DNA of 64,000 bases from Prorocentrum cordatum (GCA_963575745.1 CAUYUJ010014171.1:796186-860185), one strand, 5' to 3'; shown: positions 44,401-51,429, numbered from the stretch's first letter. Notes: generated by a model from the letters alone, not told the origin. Translations and numbers: made by a program.

Positions 44401-47400
44401 CCTCGCCTTCGACGGGAGCAAAAGCTTCAGAAACACAAGGCTCAGGGAAAAACTCACGCGCACCTTCTTCATCGGGGTCCTGAAACATGTCCCCGAAGAG
44501 CTCGAGCGATTCATCGACAAATTTTTCCTTGGCGATGGCTACGCGACACGCCTTCTCTGCTTTAGCTTTGCTACTCTTGGAACCTGGGGTTGGCAGAGTG
44601 CCTGGCCGACTCACCTGTGGGAGTTTGCCTGCAACAATGAGCGAACGTGTCACTAACTGTTGGCAGCTGTGACGCAACCTCAAACGCAGTCCACAGTGCG
44701 GCCCCCAAGGAACATTATGATCGGCACGAAGGTCGACGACAAAACTCTCGGCTCCAGGACCTGTGATGACGTAGTCGATGTGCGAGGCTCCCTTCGCTGT
44801 TGTACACGTGTACTCTGCTTCTGATTTGCGAATCCTACCATGAACCCGCGCGAGGAATTGAGATGTCTGGAGAATCTCTGAAGCCATATTGAAATCTCCA
44901 ATGCACAACCAAGGTAACTGTAACGCATTGAGAAAGCCTCCTAACCGATGAAAACGTTGATAGTTGGTGGTACCGCACCTCATGCCCACTGACGGGTAGC
45001 CGTACACAAGGACCAGCACCAGGGAATACGACTGGAAGTGCACTATCACTGGAAGAAATCCGTCGTACGCTGAATGACCGTCCGCGCATAAGTCAGGCGC
45101 GTCGTCAGGCGAAACAGGAAACCGATGAACCTGAAGATGCTGCCGAAAAAGTAAAACTTCACCTCCCTCATTGGCACGCTCACGCTTGGCCTCGGTGTTG
45201 CCAAGCCCTGTGCTCCTGGCCAGGTTGAACACATGCTTGAGCTTGCTGCTGCGGAACTTCGTGGCCCACCGCTTGCTCAACGAGTCTCCGATGTGTGTCT
45301 CCACTAACCCGAAAAAGTCTATTGAATTATCAGATTGACCTGACACCAGCGCCTGGATATGCCCCCATGCCTTCTTCCCAAGACAAGTACAGTTCGAGAA
45401 GAAGAGCGTACTGCAATCACCAGTGCTACTGCCATCGTCATTTGAATAAATATCATCACCCAGCACTGTGCCACACCCATGCGAAGTACGTGTACTAACG
45501 CTCGTGGACTGACCAGTAGCAGATGATGATGCTGTCGCTGAAGTTGCCGAACAAGCTGTATATGCTGAAGATGCCGATGTAGCAGTCGAGCTCGCAGCGC
45601 CATCGGCTGACGCGCTGCGAGGGCAGCCCTCCGCGGCGCCTCGATCCGAAGGGACGGGCGCCGCGGGCGAACATCAGATGCTCGTCGCTGCGGATGCCGC
45701 AGCTGCAACCTGCCTCGCTGCGTCAGCACCCGCGAGCCTGGCCTCACTGATCTGCTTGGCCCTGGCTGCCAAGGCCTCTTCTGAGAGACTGCCGCTGCTG
45801 CTCGAGCTCGCGCCAGGCCCGGTTGGCGGGGGCGCTGACGGGCCCTCCTGAGCCCCGACCTCGGGGCCCGTCGCCGTGCCAGCGCCAGCGATGCCACCGC
45901 CTTCGGCGCCTCCCGCGACTCCTCCAGCCTCTACCTTCCGCTTCTTCTGCAACCGCTCCTGGATGGCCGCCTTCATGGCTTTGGTCCTCTCGACCCACGC
46001 CTTCACCTCGGATGACCTCGTGGCCATTGCCGACTGCATGTCGCGCAGCTGCCTCTCCAGCTCCGCGATCTCCTTACGTTCTCCCTCCTCGCACTCTAAG
46101 TCCTGGATGGACGCGAAAAAGGATTCGTCAACCTCCACACGGAAGCAGTCGCCTTCGGCTGCCCTGTCAGGGGCCTTGCCGTCGCCCGCCGCCTGTACCT
46201 GCAACCCTGAGGCGTTGGCGAGGGCCTTGATGGCGATCTGCTTGTTGAACTCCGCCTGAGCCAAAGTGCGGGCGCACTCCGCTTCGCGCGCCTCAGCCTT
46301 GGCTAAGGCGGCCCTGCATCGCAGCACTTGGTCCACGGACTGGGAGTGCTTGACCTCGGCGTCCTTCCACGCGCCTGAGGCCCTCCTCACCGCCTCGTCA
46401 GCAGACACTACCGACTCCGCGGGCTTCTGCGCGGCGAGGATCGCCTGCTGACTCTCCAGGACACGCTTGACCGTCGGGTCCGTGGTGGCCGCGATGGTCT
46501 GGCTCAGCAGGTCGAGGGCGCCCTCTGGAGTGCCTCCTGCACCTCCCTGCTGCTGCTTGATCTTACCCTTATGCTTGGGCCCAGGTTGGACAAGGGCGGC
46601 CGCCTGCTGCTGCTGCTGCTGGTTGGCGTCTTGGCCTTTGGGCTTGAACAATTTGACAGGCCTCCCGCACTTCCTGCATGCTCCTCCCTCTTGAAGCAGT
46701 ACGTCATTCCACTGATGTGTATGGCACCCAGCGCACGTGCTCCAGAGTCTCCGCCCTGCAGGTGCGGAAGCCATCCCCGCTTTAGCTGCCTCGAACGCCT
46801 ACGCTCACCGCGAGGAGGCGAGGCAGACCCCAAGCACCACGGGACGGCGCGGGGCTGGCCGAGTGGTCGCGCGCAAAATGCGAGGATAGGAGAGCCCTGT
46901 GCCCTCCCTGCAACCGCTCGTGCCAGTGTTGCTTGAGGGAGGACGAGGAGGAGGAGGAGGAGGAGGAGGAGGAGGAAGAGGAGGAGGAGGAGGAGGAGGA
47001 GGGAGGGGGCGCGGGAAAGGAGTGGACGCGAGGAAAGGACGACATCCTGGCCCTTCTGCATTCGCCTATTCACGGCTAGCTGCCGCTTCTTGATGGCCCA
47101 TGGTTTTTGATGGCTGTCCGAGGCAACGTCGCTCCGAAGTTCGCATCGATCGGGAACGCCCGGGCCGGCCCACGCAGAGAGGGGCCGCTCGGGCGCGGAA
47201 CGGCTGAGTAGGAGGAGGAGGAGGAGGAGGGAGGAGGAGGAGGAGGAGGAGGAGGAGGAGGAGGAGGAGGAGAGGGACGCGGGGACTGACTTTTTAAAAC
47301 GATGACCCAACACCACAGGATGGTTGGGACAAATGTGGTGGTCCGAGCCGTTTCGCTTGAGACATCCTCACAACTCTCGTGTCTGAGTTGTCCAGGATTG

Positions 47401-49118
47401 GCCGCTTCGCCCGGGGCATCCTCGATACTCTAGGCCCCGAGATGCCGTGCGAGAGGTGGTCCCGGGCGTTTCGCTTGAGACATCCTCGAACATCTAGACT
47501 CGGGGACTCCGCGAGCGAGGTGGTCTGGGCCGTTTCGCTTGAAACATATTCGCAGCTCTGCGTTCCGAGATGCCGCGCGCGTAGTGGTTTGGCCCGTTTC
47601 GCCTGATACATCTTCGCAGTTCTGCGCTCCGAGCTGTTGCGCGCGAGGTGGCCTGGCGCGTTTCGCTTGAGATATCCTCAAAACTCTGAGCTCCGAGCTG
47701 CCGCGCGAGAGGTGGTCTGGCGCCTTTCGCTCGCGACATCCTCGTGCCCCTCAGCTCCGAGATGTTGCGCGAGAGGTGGTCCACTTCGTTTTGCCTGAGA
47801 CATTTTTGCAACTCTGAGCTCTTCCAAAATATGTGCAAAGGTTTGTGGCCCGTTTCGCTTGAGATATTATTGCAAGTCGGGGCTCTGGGATGCTGCGGGC
47901 GAGGTGGGCTGGCCCGTTTCTCGGCTTCGAGAGGGCGGAGAAAGGAGGGAGGAGGGGTCAGACCCAAATGAACCATTTGATTTCGTTTCTGTTGTCGAAT
48001 CGTGTTTCGGGAGGGATCTGGGCGTCGCCTGAAACATCCTGGGAGTTCCGAGCTCCTAGATGGTACACTCGAGGTGGTCCAGCCCGTTTCGCCTGAGACG
48101 TCCTCGAAACTCGGGGCTCCCATACTCGAAATTCCGAGACGGCAGAGGAACCAAACCCCGAACGAATTACGCATGTGATTGCACATATGTTGTCGAATTG
48201 TGCTCCGGGAGGAGTTTGGGCGCCGCCTGAAAGTCCTCGGAGTTCTAAGCTCCCAGATGTCGCACGCGAGGTGGTCTAGCCCATCTCGCCTGAAACATCC
48301 TCGCAATTCGGGGCTCCGAGATGCTGCGCGCGAGGTGGTCTGGCGCGTCTCGCCTGAGACATCCTTGCAACTCCGGGCTCCTTGAAAATGTGCGCGGGGG
48401 GGTCCAGCTCGTTTCGCCTGAGACGTCCTCGCAACCCTGGGCTCACAGAAATTGTGCACGAGGTGGTCTGGCGGTTTTCGCTTGATGCATCCTTGCGACT
48501 GGGGTCCGAGATGCCGCGCCAGAAGTGGTCTGGCCCGTTTCGGGAGGGAGGAGAGGGTAGCGAGGACAGGTCAGGCCCAAACAAACCATGTGTTTCTACT
48601 TCTGTTGTCGAATTTTGCTCTGTGAGAGGTCTAGGCGCCCCTAGCCCGACGGAGGAGGAAGTTGGCACCGAGGCGCGAGCACGATTCCTTGGCATGGGCT
48701 GATGAGGGGGGGAACCATGTTGGAGCAAATCGTGGCGACGCCTCGATTAGAGCACGGCGGGCAGGGAGGAGGCAAAATGGGGGAGGAGAAAGGGAAAGAG
48801 ATCTAAGATGCTGCGCGAAAGGAATAATGGAGGATGGAGACGGGGCCAGACTCAAACGCTACCTGTTTGAGGGCATCCCTGACGCGGGTGCCTCCTGGAA
48901 GCGGCACCGAAGGTGCGAAGGCATCCCTGGCAGGGCGGAGGAAACGAAGAAGAGGAGGGAAGATAATGAGGAGGAGGAGGAAAAGGAGGAACAGGAGGAG
49001 CAGGAAGAGTTTAAACATATTTCGATGCTGATGATTATGACGATGATGCTGCTGATGGTGATGATTACGATGATGGTGGTGATGCTGATGATGATGCTGA
49101 TTGTGATGATGATGATGG

Positions 49119-49178
<60 letters not shown>

Positions 49179-50442
49179 GGATGAGGATGATGATGATGAT
49201 GATGGTGACGATTATGGTGATGATGATGATGGTGATGATGATGAGGAGGAGGAGGAGGACGAGGATGATGGTAATGAGAGGAGTACGAATATGAGGATGA
49301 TGCTGCGGATGTTAATAATGATGATGCTGCTGATGATGCTGATGAGGCGGAGGAGGAGGAAGAGGGATGCGAGGAAGAGGAGGAGGGGGAGGAGGGGGAG
49401 GAGGAGGAGGAGGAGGAGGAGGAGGACGAGGAGGATGAGGAGGAGGAGGAGGAAGAGGAGGAGGAGGAGGAGGAGGAGGAGGAGGAGGTGTAATGGAAGA
49501 GGGAGGACGAGGGCGAGAAGGAGAATTGCGTGGATGCGGGGGAGCAGGTCGACGACGACGATCACGAAAAGTTAGATGACGACGCCGAAGGCGCAGGCGG
49601 ATCAGATGCAAGAGAACGCGCGAACATTTTTAGGAACCACTTCGGCTCAAAAAGCGCTGTTTGGGAATACAGGACTCTGGATGCAATGTGTAATGTTTCA
49701 CAATTTCGTCCACATCGAATGTAATGGTATTGTTTCCAGGCTGCTGCGTGGCTACATGGCGAGCGTAATGGCATGCTATTCGTTCCGCCTGCTAGGCGTT
49801 GCGGCGTGACGGGTGGAATTACCGCGTTGCTGCATTGCTTTCTGCGTTGGCGAGAGCAGAGAAGTGGAGGGGGGGTCTCTCCCTCCCTCTCGCGCGCGGG
49901 AACGAGAGAGCTCGAGTGCCGAGGGGGGAGGGTGCCTTCGCCGCGGGAACGAGAGAGACTCGAGTGCTGGGAGGGGGGCTCCCCCCGCGTGAGAGAAAGA
50001 GAGGGTCTCGAGTGCCCGAGGGGGTGGGGGGCCCCAGCGCGCGGGAAGGAGAGAAACTCGAGTGCAGAGGGATGGGGGGGCTCCCCCCCCGCGCGCGGGA
50101 AGGAGAGAGGAGAGGAGGCTCGAGTGCTGGAAGGGAAGGGGGCCCCCCCTAGAGCGCAGGAAGGAAAGAACTCGAGTGCCAGAGGGGTGAGGGAGGCTGG
50201 CGCGCGGGAAGGGAGAATCTCGAGTGCGGGGAGGAGGAGCTTTCCGTCCCCCCCCCCCCGCGGTGGCTGGCAGTTGTTCGCTGGGATCGCTGCCTCAAAT
50301 TATTATTTCTTCTCTGTCCCAGCAGGGACACCACGAACCCCAGCTCCATGGACGCATACTTCCCCCAGTTCCGGTCCTTCGACTGGTTCGACCTGCACTC
50401 GTGGAGTCGCGGCTACGCAAGCGCAGGAGAGGAAACGGGAAC
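35014..50442 (+). CDS. Glycoside hydrolase family 81 (endo-beta-1,3-glucanase) gene, four visible exons, 3' end not found
   Basis: Predicted to cleave internal beta-1,3-glucan bonds, as in cell walls or storage glucan. Exons: 35014-36191, 36635-36805, 37034-37126 and 50326 to about 50442. All three junctions are phase 2 and the joined protein runs through successive GH81 blocks: GTNKFWANWV...PYSLRW, SGMTYVSALFEGG, WSFVNNGGVEFRVYA, YDQDWGG, ACYNDHHYHYG, YFVVAAAVLMKLEPS, TNPSSMDAYFPQFRSFDW and HSWSRG. The catalytic Asp of the YNDHHxHYG block is present. The later exon with the paired Glu residues (QES-x-SE block) was not found in the window, so the 3' part is missing, distant or lost. Intron 3 is about 13.2 kb and full of repeats and an antisense LINE. 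Start is uncertain: ATG 35014 or an upstream exon. Confidence 0.85.
36192..36634 (+). other. GH81 intron 1 (443 bp, GC-AG)
   Basis: Begins GCGCCTATG and ends CTTCCCCAG before GTGCTT, matching the dinoflagellate AG|GC ... AG|G pattern. Its first 65 bp include an imperfect duplicate of the exon/intron border: ATTCTGGAGGCGGGGTTCAG at 36172-36191 is echoed by ATTCTTGAAGTGGGGTTAG at about 36221-36239. Confidence 0.7.
36635..36805 (+). CDS. GH81 gene, exon 2 (catalytic Asp block)
   Basis: Encodes CLYDPAYSGDCGN, TYYDQDWGGIPSKDG and DFGNACYNDHHYHYG. Known GH81 enzymes have a DHHFHYG block whose Asp acts as general acid. Four Cys residues may form local disulfides, in line with secretion. The next intron starts GTCCGT after TACGG. 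Confidence 0.85.
36806..37033 (+). other. GH81 intron 2 (228 bp) with non-AG 3' end
   Basis: Starts GTCCGTC. Ends in a long CTCC-rich pyrimidine tract and CCCCCCTCG immediately before the exon base that completes the glycine codon. No AG occurs between the pyrimidine tract and the conserved YFVVAAA codons, so the acceptor is either CG or mutated. Confidence 0.65.
37034..37126 (+). CDS. GH81 gene, exon 3
   Basis: A 93-bp exon encoding YFVVAAAVLMKLEPSMAAD and AAFVTYVDMLIR, exactly the GH81 segment that follows HHxHYG. It ends CTAATTCG|GTCGGC with a GT donor, and its phase fits both neighbours. Confidence 0.85.
37215..37275. repeat. CT/TCTC microsatellite
   Basis: TCTCTCTCTC tract with a few TTT and GC interruptions. 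Confidence 0.95.
37527..38470. repeat. ~940-bp GAT microsatellite
   Basis: (GAT)n with GGT, GCT, GAC and AAT variants. Purines lie on the sense strand of the GH81 gene. ORFs of up to 500 codons across it (poly-Met, Asp, His, Ile) are artefacts. Confidence 0.97.
38690..40060 (-). pseudogene. PPR (pentatricopeptide) array, decayed into a minisatellite
   Basis: On the minus strand from about 40017 downward: ISYVAGISVCEKSEQWQQTL, then RLRDTKTKLEPDVLSYSVEA and ACEKGKHWQQALAGMREAG, i.e. dinoflagellate-type PPR units near the normal 35 residues. Lower coordinates give repeated WATISYNAGSSPCEK-QWQRTL-ET units only 31 residues (93 bp) long, with 1-bp slips that move the frame. PPR proteins bind RNA, often in organelles. 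Here the shortened, homogenised units, frame slips and lack of a proper N-terminus (a Leu-rich stretch made by a GGA microsatellite) indicate a pseudogene. It lies antisense inside GH81 intron 3, directly beyond the LINE 3' end. Confidence 0.75.
39075..39670 (-). repeat. 93-bp tandem repeat derived from PPR units
   Basis: The anchor G(T/C/A)AGCTG occurs at 39081, 39174, 39267, 39360, 39454, 39547 and 39637, so steps are 93, 93, 93, 94, 93 and 90 bp. Confidence 0.95.
40027..40095. repeat. GGA microsatellite at the LINE 3' end
   Basis: (GGA)n grading into GGAATA repeats, next to the stop codon of the LINE RT frame (40138). On the element's strand it is a TCC/TATTCC tail. Confidence 0.9.
40138..43731 (-). 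CDS. LINE reverse transcriptase / RNase H, 1197 aa
   Basis: Copies element RNA into DNA at a nicked chromosomal site. Motif A FDLKSFYD is near residues 303-310, the motif B region SIIQGLRNG near 359-367, and motif C WVDDLYLG near 394-401 (both catalytic Asp present). A zinc-finger-like CLRCKQEPEDMRHRVWLC lies near 752-769. The RNase H domain spans about 840-990 with FGDASG, RGELRCLELA, YISDNE, HVNSHQ and GNEVADAIAS. C-terminal Cys/His motifs (CSTCRSSG, WICGACGFFF) follow. The frame has no ATG before residue 26 (it opens on GTG) and overlaps the endonuclease frame, so expression as a frameshift product is likely. Confidence 0.92.
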   Translation of the reverse strand: MNGGTEPGSLFIFENLAFDLALTTPMGVHAVLPYNDSGDWEHWVTFLCNNFSFGGRSLDSFLQVAQRAAKRAAAKALRQSLSEFKEWVSSSEASGVLHRSIKDTPTVTDELFHNGEYLFHPKDVIDAKATKWHELWYDPEFSIDELCTAFADMREWARIQGLAPIDGDEVRQAAARMKSKAGLGVDQLTPLDIQRLPSEGHDALAGVLNMIEYTGTWPTQLLCVLGRLLPKKAGGDRIIGLLPIVCRLYTLIREPYTKRWSTDTTTEWDAAVAGNSALQEAFLKAVDQELFVKLGVSNGCALFDLKSFYDMIRWSKLSDAAIRLGFPGIVLLLEVQLCTAPRVLAQFGAHAAPFQPTRSIIQGLRNGVRFGRCLTHFILDRLCTARITSSQRIWVDDLYLGHKGSRLAIRKALVQSVVLVRDQVVQAGLKLAPKSVILCDSMSDSKYVSKVLKKKGIDIQAVLQVSYLGVDLGGGRRVARSSRRARTQKATACNKKLRRHAFASKCYEATKKIEFAGPQAAATYAHHVHGTFGWRLQQLRRQLGSVSGAHQRGRCLTTLLDVRAPQQDPGVRLPLLCLNQWLKTWFEYPQIRAGVRRVWDDVVKQVRSLSIHERGRYIHGPISAIVTYLVNAGWDPRSPSHWCRSDEFGLEPVDWIFQDSSIDQQHVDTADFLFDFGQSLDLQQWRAAAQLHHGAGLELGADNDSLRRLLVRLRAGPHGHQLAELMLTISTGGCWTRTRKFEAKLCKSNLCLRCKQEPEDMRHRVWLCNANINAKAFTDSDKLVPAALAQGDSEACLWYRGLIPRHLTATPAPAMQEDWTAVDLVCPLGAECLGRGTLAQPLLIFGDASGGPESRFPSLRRVGLGLVVMTDPIAMTIGTKIAGPLTGRVQSVPRGELRCLELAIRWSAGPTVYISDNENVVRGWHAQQYLNPGKSEMSSLWAEIGVLVKHRDFSEIVVLHVNSHQTAQDVCEKRTPEWLVRGNEVADAIASGAAERCRLPSSVRSRIAEVEGRAALIRRRLLRATLEATAAEREEAKISAIAPGGRVSSAPAPPPPSPAVVARFNTAHTLSECGFKCSTCRSSGTRATLHEWLESPCEPLEHVDSVVSKGPRRKLHLAGGWAHESHRMLFHQSLGVWICGACGFFFTANLQTGLRQECLGSDSLNDTRRSYLDRFHRGVFPKPLSAAERAARRKPGG
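43616..45673 (-). CDS. LINE apurinic-like (EEP) endonuclease region
   Basis: Endonuclease-exonuclease-phosphatase fold that would nick the target DNA. Motifs: FFSNCTCLGKKAWGHIQ, FFGLVETHIGD (metal-binding Glu), VLVYGYPSVG, LPWLCIGDFNM, ASHIDYVITG and RADHNVPWGPH (catalytic Asp-His). A long acidic Ser/Pro-rich linker then leads to VLAQTCCGSSFIPSDRNEVY. The frame is open from the TGA that ends ORF1; the first possible start is a GTG at 45466 and no ATG precedes the domain. The stretch between (Ser/Ala/Thr-rich) is in phase with ORF1, which favours readthrough or a recent nonsense change. Confidence 0.88.
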   Translation of the reverse strand, partial: CSPAAPVPSDRGAAEGCPRSASADGAASSTATSASSAYTACSATSATASSSATGQSTSVSTRTSHGCGTVLGDDIYSNDDGSSTGDCSTLFFSNCTCLGKKAWGHIQALVSGQSDNSIDFFGLVETHIGDSLSKRWATKFRSSKLKHVFNLARSTGLGNTEAKRERANEGGEVLLFRQHLQVHRFPVSPDDAPDLCADGHSAYDGFLPVIVHFQSYSLVLVLVYGYPSVGMRCGTTNYQRFHRLGGFLNALQLPWLCIGDFNMASEILQTSQFLARVHGRIRKSEAEYTCTTAKGASHIDYVITGPGAESFVVDLRADHNVPWGPHCGLRLRLRHSCQQLVTRSLIVAGKLPQVSRPGTLPTPGSKSSKAKAEKACRVAIAKEKFVDESLELFGDMFQDPDEEGAREFFPEPCVSEAFAPVEGEEEEDPWAEETCFISAFSGPSEVVGTSGEPLADSSSSVAPRVSIAVSVSAADPGPPHLSDKFQPEPVSEPPSNSSLDSLAGQAECAPGNNEPVVAEASPRNPEFQVPSDRWVLAQTCCGSSFIPSDRNEVYTHWSAIHDSLAVRVGGPHVRHVSALYASWVSTLEATISSHHGLPLSSVSRAADPHLREQRVQQAATFREAPLQDRVANWWSRVVQVLVKVSRHRERGNGARQLVYLRELGVRLGTDYPDGGSCSAPLQRQR
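45674..46774 (-). CDS. LINE ORF1 protein, 366 aa
   Basis: Starts at a true ATG. The N-terminus has a zinc-ribbon-like pair of CxxC motifs (STCAGCHTHQW and GACRKCGR, residues about 13-37), then a Lys/Gln-rich stretch with poly-Gln, long helical and coiled-coil segments (ALAKAEAREAECARTL; ERKEIAELERQLRDM; KAMKAAIQERLQKKRK) and a Gly/Ala/Ser-rich C-terminus. ORF1 proteins of LINEs bind element RNA and form particles. It ends with TGA at 45676-45674, after which the same frame continues into the endonuclease. Confidence 0.75.
   Translation of the reverse strand: MASAPAGRRLWSTCAGCHTHQWNDVLLQEGGACRKCGRPVKLFKPKGQDANQQQQQQAAALVQPGPKHKGKIKQQQGGAGGTPEGALDLLSQTIAATTDPTVKRVLESQQAILAAQKPAESVVSADEAVRRASGAWKDAEVKHSQSVDQVLRCRAALAKAEAREAECARTLAQAEFNKQIAIKALANASGLQVQAAGDGKAPDRAAEGDCFRVEVDESFFASIQDLECEEGERKEIAELERQLRDMQSAMATRSSEVKAWVERTKAMKAAIQERLQKKRKVEAGGVAGGAEGGGIAGAGTATGPEVGAQEGPSAPPPTGPGASSSSSGSLSEEALAARAKQISEARLAGADAARQVAAAASAATSI
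46937..47006. repeat. GGA microsatellite
   Basis: (GAGGAG)n, upstream (on the element's strand) of ORF1. Confidence 0.95.
47205..47328. repeat. GGA microsatellite plus conserved hairpin module (copy D)
   Basis: (GGA)n to about 47271, GGACGCGGGG, CTTTTTAAAACGA, then the hairpin CCCAAC / GTTGGG (47306-47311 and 47323-47328). On the minus strand it precedes the LINE coding region, as copy C precedes the other LINE. Confidence 0.85.
47340..48625. repeat. 64-bp minisatellite with three interspersed longer units
   Basis: The anchor TTTCGC falls at 47469, 47533, 47597, 47661 and 47725, exactly 64 bp apart. A different ~90-bp segment containing TTGTCGAAT(T/C)(G/T)TG interrupts the array three times (about 47930-48015, 48130-48230, 48545-48630). 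ORFs of 80-320 codons here are shadows. Confidence 0.9.
48960..49500. repeat. GAT and GGA microsatellites
   Basis: GGA tract at 48968-49005, (GAT)n at 49020-49240, mixed GGA/GAT to about 49490. Confidence 0.95.
49505..49885. other. No gene recognised
   Basis: Unique-looking intronic sequence with short ORFs only. Confidence 0.5.
49890..50245. repeat. ~50-60-bp minisatellite with CTCGAGTGC core
   Basis: Seven copies of GCGGGAA(C/G)GAGAGA-CTCGAGTGC-GAGGG with variable G/C-run spacers. It lies 80 bp upstream of the GH81 exon 4 acceptor. Confidence 0.85.
50326..50442 (+). CDS. GH81 gene, exon 4
   Basis: Acceptor CCCAGCAG|GG; encodes DTTNPSSMDAYFPQFRSFDW and DLHSWSRGYASAGE, matching the GH81 block NPS-x-D-x-YFP-x-FRSFDW-HSW. 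The frame closes at a TGA 50444. The end is set at AAC|GTGACG, a GT donor giving the same phase 2 as the other junctions. The following catalytic block (QES-x-SE) is not in the window. Confidence 0.8.
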
Positions 50443-50485
50443 GTGACGACGGGTGACCAGGCACTGGGGTGAGTCGGAGGCTTGG

Positions 50486-51178
50486 GCGCGGGCAGGACGC
50501 CAGCATCCCATGCCCCGGAGCAGCGACCCCCCCGCCCCCCCGACGCGCTCCGTGCAGTGCCGAGCTGCCGCCCACTCCACGGCCAGCTCCCTCGCCAGCG
50601 CACGACGGAGCCGCCAGACGAGCGTGACGATTGGGAGCAGTGCGAGTGGAGACGGCAGTGGGCATGGGGCCTCGCAGTGCAGCAGCCCTGGCGAAATCGA
50701 GGCCTACCTCGACGAGGGGTGCCTGCACTCTGGTGGCCTCGGCTGCCGCGCATTCGGCCTGACGTGCTGCCGCTTCTGCGGCGCGGGCAGTTACGCCAGC
50801 ATCCCATGCCCCGGCAGCGAGACCCCGCCGCCATTGCCGACGCCCTCCGCGGCAGTGCCGACACTGCCGCCCACTCCACAGCCAGCTCCCTCGCCAGCGC
50901 CCGCGGAGCCGCCAGAATCTTCCGTTGGCATGTGTGGGCACAGGGCCTCGCAGTGCAGCAGCCCTGGCGAAATCGAGGCCTACCTCGACGAGGGGTGCCT
51001 GCACTCTGGTGGCCTCGGCTGCCGCGCATTCGGCCTGACGTGCTGCCGCTTCTGCGGCGCGGGCAGTTACGCCAGCATCCCATGCCCCGGCAGCGAGACC
51101 CCGCCGCCATTGCCGACGCCCTCCGCGGCAGCGCCGACGCCTGCCCAGCAGCTGGCGCCTGCTCTTCGGCGGTAATGT
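50486..51178 (+). CDS. Cys-rich tandem-duplicated segment (two 92-residue units plus a partial one)
   Basis: One frame holds two nearly identical units of 276 bp (CTCGCAG at 50671 and 50947). Each encodes ASQCSSPGEIEAYLDEGC, HSGGLGCRAFGLTCCRFCG and AGSYASIPCPGS, followed by a Pro/Ala/Ser-rich linker. A third, diverged partial unit (about 50486-50640) precedes them in another frame. The Cys spacing suggests disulfide-bonded extracellular modules; similar GLGC...CCRFCG repeats occur in dinoflagellate secreted proteins as I recall. It starts 45 bp after GH81 exon 4, so it may be a C-terminal accessory module of that gene or the exon of another. The stop is TAA at 51174-51176. Confidence 0.6.
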
Positions 51179-51429
51179 GGAGCGTGGTGCCAGCGGGCTA
51201 CTCGAATTCCGCGCAACCTTCGACGCTCGCCTGCTCTTGCGACCAGTGCCGCAGCGCCCTGCCCAACCGCTCTTCGGCGGGGCGTTCTGTTTGCGCACGC
51301 TCGGCCCAGCGGCGCTGTCAGCTCACAGCTCCTGCCAGGTCTGGAACTCGCGCTTCTCTCTTGGCTCTTGTCGTTGCGCTGATTAACATGCCTGACGGGC
51401 TGTGTCCTTTGCCAGCCTCCCAGGCTGAG

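Larger units (their letters stand above)
40100..46800 (-). mobile_element. Near-intact LINE retrotransposon (ORF1, EEP endonuclease, RT, RNase H)
   Basis: About 6.7 kb on the minus strand, inside GH81 intron 3. ORF1 (46774-45674) and the endonuclease (to 43616) share one frame, split by a single TGA. The RT/RNase H frame follows, shifted by one nucleotide and overlapping by 116 bp. Apart from these two recoding points the coding sequence is uninterrupted for over 6.6 kb, suggesting recent insertion. No target-site duplication was identified. Confidence 0.9.
37127..50325 (+). other. GH81 intron 3, ~13.2 kb, filled with repeats and an antisense LINE
   Basis: Donor CG|GTCGGC, acceptor TTCTCTGTCCCAGCAG|GG with a good pyrimidine tract. 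Contents in order: CT tract, GAT microsatellite, antisense PPR-derived array, GGA tract, antisense LINE, GGA tracts, hairpin module, 64-bp minisatellite, GAT/GGA tracts and a ~55-bp minisatellite next to the acceptor. Confidence 0.75.

Noticed and set aside
47494-48459. 321-codon minus-strand ORF
   Set aside because: Lies wholly in the 64-bp minisatellite; no domain, and frames rotate because 64 is not a multiple of three.
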